Shown: positions 12,272 to 15,255 of the stretch, in pieces
Layout: every line of letters starts with the position of its first letter
Position numbering within the stretch: position 1 is the stretch's first letter
DNA from: JBFLVQ01 sp040758525
GTDB lineage: Bacteria > Acidobacteriota > Blastocatellia > Chloracidobacteriales > JADJPF01
Assembly: GCA_040758525.1 (NCBI GenBank)
Contig: JBFLVQ010000155.1
Coordinates: 1-15,255, forward strand
Length of the DNA: 15,255 bases
Direction of reading: 5' to 3'
Notes under the pieces: model-generated
Database searches by the model: none
What the model saw: only the letters and a program-made list of their open reading frames with translations
Told to the model about the DNA's origin: nothing
Program-made: the position numbers and the translations under genes

Positions 12272-15163
12272 TCAGAAGTTAAATCTCATCGATAACTCGA
12301 TTCTACGAGCGGACAACGAACGATTCGCTTGTCCAAATAATGGTGAACTTAATACCCCATTAAACCCTGCTAGATTGGTACGGTTAAAAAGATTCTGCAT
12401 GTTGATACTGATTGTTAAGTTATAACGATGCGCAGTATCACCAAATCGACCCCTTGGGCCGCCAAACCCACCGCCACCAAATCCACCGCCCCCAGGACCG
12501 CCTCTAAATCCACCGCCGCCAGGACCACCAAATCCACCTCTGGGGTCCATACTACCATTCTGGCTAGCAACATTATTTCGTGGTAATGCGCCAAATCCAA
12601 ATGTCTTGGAAAGATTTAAATTTACATTCAATTGACCAGGGCCATTACCAAAATTGCGTGGAATGATTGGATCACCTGGACGTGGATTAGGATTAAAGCT
12701 ACCAAACTTAGTAACAACTGCACCAGCATCGCCAGGAGCGGCAAAGGCAGGCCGATCGGTAAATTGGGTATCACCATTGTTGTCACGGCCAGTGAGAATG
12801 TTAAAGGGTCGGCCTGAGGCAGCAAAGATAAATGTACTAATACGCATAGACCAGGGCAGCGAGAAAGAGCTGCCAACAAAGAGTTGATGGCGCTGATCGG
12901 AACTGGCACGGCCAAATTCTGTCGATAGATCAAAACTATTAGCAGGCGCAGTGAAAGCGCTATCTGTATTTGTGCGTGTGGAAGAGAGAGTATAGTTGCC
13001 AAACAGCGTAAATTTGCGACTAAAATTGGTACGTAGATTTAATCTCAGTTCATTGCGTGTGGATAGCCCGCTCGATTCAAACTGCAGTATCGGTCCTAGC
13101 GTTGGGAAAGGTAATAGGTTGCTGTCTGGCAGTGGCGCATTGATATTACGAGTGCGTAGCAGATGCACACCGCGCTGGAAACTATAAGTGACAGCGCCAA
13201 ACATTTTTAATGGCAACTGACGTTCATAACTGACACCAATCAGTACTGAATAGGGATTCTTTAGATCATCTGCCTTAATGCGTGTTGTCGAAAGTCGCTG
13301 GCTATTGATCACCTCTAGTGGAATGGTTGGAATCGTAGAAAAGAAGGCAGGTTGTTGAATTATCACTTGGCGTTGATGTTGCCCATCCAGTCTCACGGTA
13401 TCAAAAGTAATACTGGTATCAACCCGGTTGTAAAATACCCCTCCACCTACTCGTATAGTGCTTTTACGCTCTTTATCAGGCGACCAGGCAAGACCAAAGC
13501 GAGGAGCAAAATTGATCTTGTCATCAAGATGTGTTTGCAACTCTTGACGCAACCCATAAGAGAGAGAAAGGCGTGGCGACAGTCGCCAATCATCTTGTAC
13601 AAAGAAACCTGCATCCCATTGGGAAAAGCCTATAAAAGGATCGCCTGTGACAATAGAGAATTGTGAAGGTCGATAACCAGCTAATCCTGAAAGTGTCCGG
13701 CGGTAGTGTTCAAGGGGTGTAATTGTGATAGGTTTACCATTAGCATCTGGAATAGGATTGCCAGCAGCATCCCTTTCAAAGTCTGTACCAAAAGTGAATG
13801 TGCCGCCAAAATTGGCACGATTCACATTGTCTAAATGTACAGCATTAACACGAAAGCCGAATTTAAAAGTATGTTGCTTGTAGGTATAGGCTAAGCTATT
13901 GCTCAACTCCATACTATCATTGACATTCTCGCTAAAGAGTGAGCCTTGGTTGCCGCCCGCATTAAAAGCATCTAGTACCAGAACTGCAGGGTCATCGGTA
14001 AGTGCCCGCGAACGGAAACTGCGCCGACCTATTTCCACACGAAATTCATTAACAGCACGAGTGTTCAATATAGAAGTAATAGAAGCCCGGATCGTGTTAT
14101 CACGCGATACACGATTAAAGGCGCGTTCTGGTAGATCAAAGCCGCTCTGTAATCCCTGATTGCTGGCGCTGTTCTTGGTATAACGATATCTCAGGCCCAG
14201 CGTATGGTTTTTGCCAAATAGATAGTCTGTGCCAATAGAGAAATTGAATAGACGATTGGGCGTACTTACCGTGGTAACAAAAGACTGGGATTGATTGCTA
14301 ACCGGATCTAAGACAATAGCATTGACAACATCATTCTCGTCCAGTTCGCGCCGATTGAAATCTAATTGGAATCCCCAACGGTTCTGTATAATGGGGCCAG
14401 TCAATTCACCACCATAATTTCGTATTTGCAAAGGCGAGCGGAAACGAGCAAAGGCATTACGGCCATTGAGCGATTCATCATTGATATTGAAACGAAAACC
14501 ACCATGATAGGTATCAGAACCAGGTTTGGTAACAATCTCAATACGGCTTATACCCGGTTCGGCAAATTCAGCAGCAAATGGATTAGAGTTGATACGTATG
14601 GTTTGAATCGATTCCTTAGATGGGAGTCGGCCAGATTCCCGGAAACCATCCACTAAGATCTGTGCATCTCCAGGACTACCCGATGCCCCCGCCATCTCGC
14701 GTAAGGTCTGCAATAGTTCCTCTGGATCGTCAGGCAGCGCTTCTAGTTCCTTCTCTGTAATGGTAATAGCAGAGAGGTTCTGGTCTGGCTCAATGGAGAT
14801 TGAGGCACTATCAGACTTCACTTCCAACTGTTCGCTGATAATAACTTTCAGAGTAGGATTGAAGTTAGTGGTTCGACGTGCAGTAAGATCCATCTTGTCA
14901 ATAACCGTAGCAAATCCTTCTGCACTTACTGTCAGGGTATAGTTGCCAGGGACAATACCATTGATCTGGTAACGACCCTGCTCGTTTGATTGTGCTGTAT
15001 ATTTGTTGCCATTGCCATCATCTAATTCCAATGTGGCAGCGACTATATATGCCCCTGTCTCGTCGATCACAGTGCCCCGCAATTCCCGTGTATTTTGGGC
15101 GAGCGCGATAGTAGTAGAGAGAAATAGCAGCGTGAAAAAGGTCAATATGTTGAGTCTCTTCAT
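12272..15163 (-). CDS. TonB-dependent outer-membrane transporter, Oar/CarboxypepD_reg-like type
   Basis: The 963-aa product has a signal peptide (MKRLNILTFFTLLFLSTTIALA, cut before Q23). A CarboxypepD_reg-like domain (about 27-110) contains RGTVIDETGAYIVAATLEL and GRYQINGIVPGNYTLTVSAEGF. A plug domain (about 120-220) includes ILVDGFRESGRLPSKESIQTI and EPGISRIEIVTKPGSDTYHGG. A long beta-barrel ends in RIELSMRFNF with the C-terminal Phe needed for BAM assembly. Residues about 870-910, close to the last strands, are a Gly-rich repeat (GGFGGPGGGGFRGG type), probably a surface loop. This architecture is typical of Acidobacteriota, where substrates are mostly unknown; peptides or glycans are possible. 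The ATG at 15163 lacks a clear Shine-Dalgarno site; a 12-nt palindrome lies just upstream. The EF-hand gene follows at 16 nt. Confidence 0.92.
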   Translation of the reverse strand: MKRLNILTFFTLLFLSTTIALAQNTRELRGTVIDETGAYIVAATLELDDGNGNKYTAQSNEQGRYQINGIVPGNYTLTVSAEGFATVIDKMDLTARRTTNFNPTLKVIISEQLEVKSDSASISIEPDQNLSAITITEKELEALPDDPEELLQTLREMAGASGSPGDAQILVDGFRESGRLPSKESIQTIRINSNPFAAEFAEPGISRIEIVTKPGSDTYHGGFRFNINDESLNGRNAFARFRSPLQIRNYGGELTGPIIQNRWGFQLDFNRRELDENDVVNAIVLDPVSNQSQSFVTTVSTPNRLFNFSIGTDYLFGKNHTLGLRYRYTKNSASNQGLQSGFDLPERAFNRVSRDNTIRASITSILNTRAVNEFRVEIGRRSFRSRALTDDPAVLVLDAFNAGGNQGSLFSENVNDSMELSNSLAYTYKQHTFKFGFRVNAVHLDNVNRANFGGTFTFGTDFERDAAGNPIPDANGKPITITPLEHYRRTLSGLAGYRPSQFSIVTGDPFIGFSQWDAGFFVQDDWRLSPRLSLSYGLRQELQTHLDDKINFAPRFGLAWSPDKERKSTIRVGGGVFYNRVDTSITFDTVRLDGQHQRQVIIQQPAFFSTIPTIPLEVINSQRLSTTRIKADDLKNPYSVLIGVSYERQLPLKMFGAVTYSFQRGVHLLRTRNINAPLPDSNLLPFPTLGPILQFESSGLSTRNELRLNLRTNFSRKFTLFGNYTLSSTRTNTDSAFTAPANSFDLSTEFGRASSDQRHQLFVGSSFSLPWSMRISTFIFAASGRPFNILTGRDNNGDTQFTDRPAFAAPGDAGAVVTKFGSFNPNPRPGDPIIPRNFGNGPGQLNVNLNLSKTFGFGALPRNNVASQNGSMDPRGGFGGPGGGGFRGGPGGGGFGGGGFGGPRGRFGDTAHRYNLTISINMQNLFNRTNLAGFNGVLSSPLFGQANRSLSARRIELSMRFNF
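12440..12544. repeat. Gly-codon-rich internal repeat in the TonB transporter
   Basis: On the plus strand this reads as repeated units like CCACCGCCGCC and AGGACCACCAAATCC. It encodes alternating GG, GGPGGGG and GGF blocks on the minus strand. Units are imperfect but clearly reiterated, so length may vary between strains by slippage. Confidence 0.7.
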
Positions 15164-15166
15164 AAG

Positions 15167-15178
15167 TTACTATAGTAA
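15167..15178. promoter_or_regulatory. Perfect 12-nt palindrome directly before the TonB-transporter start
   Basis: TTACTATAGTAA is its own reverse complement and lies 3 nt upstream of the ATG on the minus strand, where a ribosome site would be expected; no Shine-Dalgarno sequence is seen. It may be an operator, or may be chance in AT-rich DNA. The rest of 15164-15255 is AT-rich with no gene seen; it should hold the transporter promoter, but no clear hexamer pair was found. Confidence 0.3.
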
Positions 15179-15255
15179 ACAAATAGGGTTTCTTTTTATT
15201 ACCTAATGCTAGACACAGAAAAACTTTTTTTGGATACAAGAAAAACGCCAATAGT

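Noticed and set aside
12628..13002. 124-aa minus-strand open frame
   Set aside because: Leu-rich low-complexity shadow in an alternative frame of the TonB transporter.

Overview
The window looks like a chromosomal segment of a diderm bacterium, most likely an Acidobacteriota member of Blastocatellia type. The clues are an Oar/CarboxypepD_reg-like TonB-dependent transporter with a Gly-rich stretch, a secreted S53 (pro-kumamolisin) protease with a long Ig-like tail, and TMTC-like membrane/TPR proteins. Base composition is moderate to AT-leaning. No rRNA, tRNA, CRISPR array or insertion sequence was seen, and no gene-free stretch exceeds 300 bases. The taxonomic call is inference from protein families; no marker gene is present.

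Layout. Positions 1-3488 (+) hold two tandem TMTC-like proteins (polytopic GT-C-like N-terminus, seven TPRs at the C-terminus); the first is cut by the window edge. A DUF169 gene follows (3526-4239, +). On the minus strand is a DPM1-like GT2 glycosyltransferase (4286-4969). Next come small plus-strand genes: YkvA/DUF1232 (5121-5591), a degenerate receiver domain (5601-5978), an unrecognised 131-aa protein (6070-6465) and a small ComEA-like helix-hairpin-helix protein (6607-6837). The secreted S53 protease follows (7075-10029, +). The remainder is on the minus strand, read from high to low coordinates: TonB-dependent transporter (15163-12272), secreted six-EF-hand protein (12255-11575), peroxiredoxin (11364-10903) and a GrdB-like protein (10769-10044).

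Main discovery. The peroxiredoxin would normally be called as a 104-aa fragment from 11217, or dismissed as a pseudogene. Upstream of that Met the same frame is open back to an ATG at 11364 with a good ribosome binding site. It is broken only by one TGA (11229-11227), which sits exactly where the peroxidatic cysteine belongs: the P-x3-T-x2-C motif reads PLAWTPV-(TGA)-TVQMP. A strong stem-loop starts 10 nt after the TGA and has its apical loop about 29-35 nt downstream, where a bacterial SECIS should lie. The gene is therefore read as a 153-aa selenocysteine-containing peroxiredoxin. The next gene downstream belongs to the glycine/sarcosine/betaine reductase selenoprotein B (GrdB) family, but in a Cys-only form (C143, C147), so two genes from selenium-associated redox families lie side by side.

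Other themes. The two TMTC paralogues share near-identical nucleotide blocks separated by strongly diverged blocks, which suggests gene conversion. TMTC enzymes use polyprenyl-phosphate-mannose, the product of DPM1-type GT2 enzymes, so positions 1-4969 could be a protein O-mannosylation module. The S53 protease keeps its Glu/Asp/Ser triad but carries Asn at the usual oxyanion Asp. The TonB transporter and the EF-hand protein are 16 nt apart and probably form a metal/substrate surface pair.
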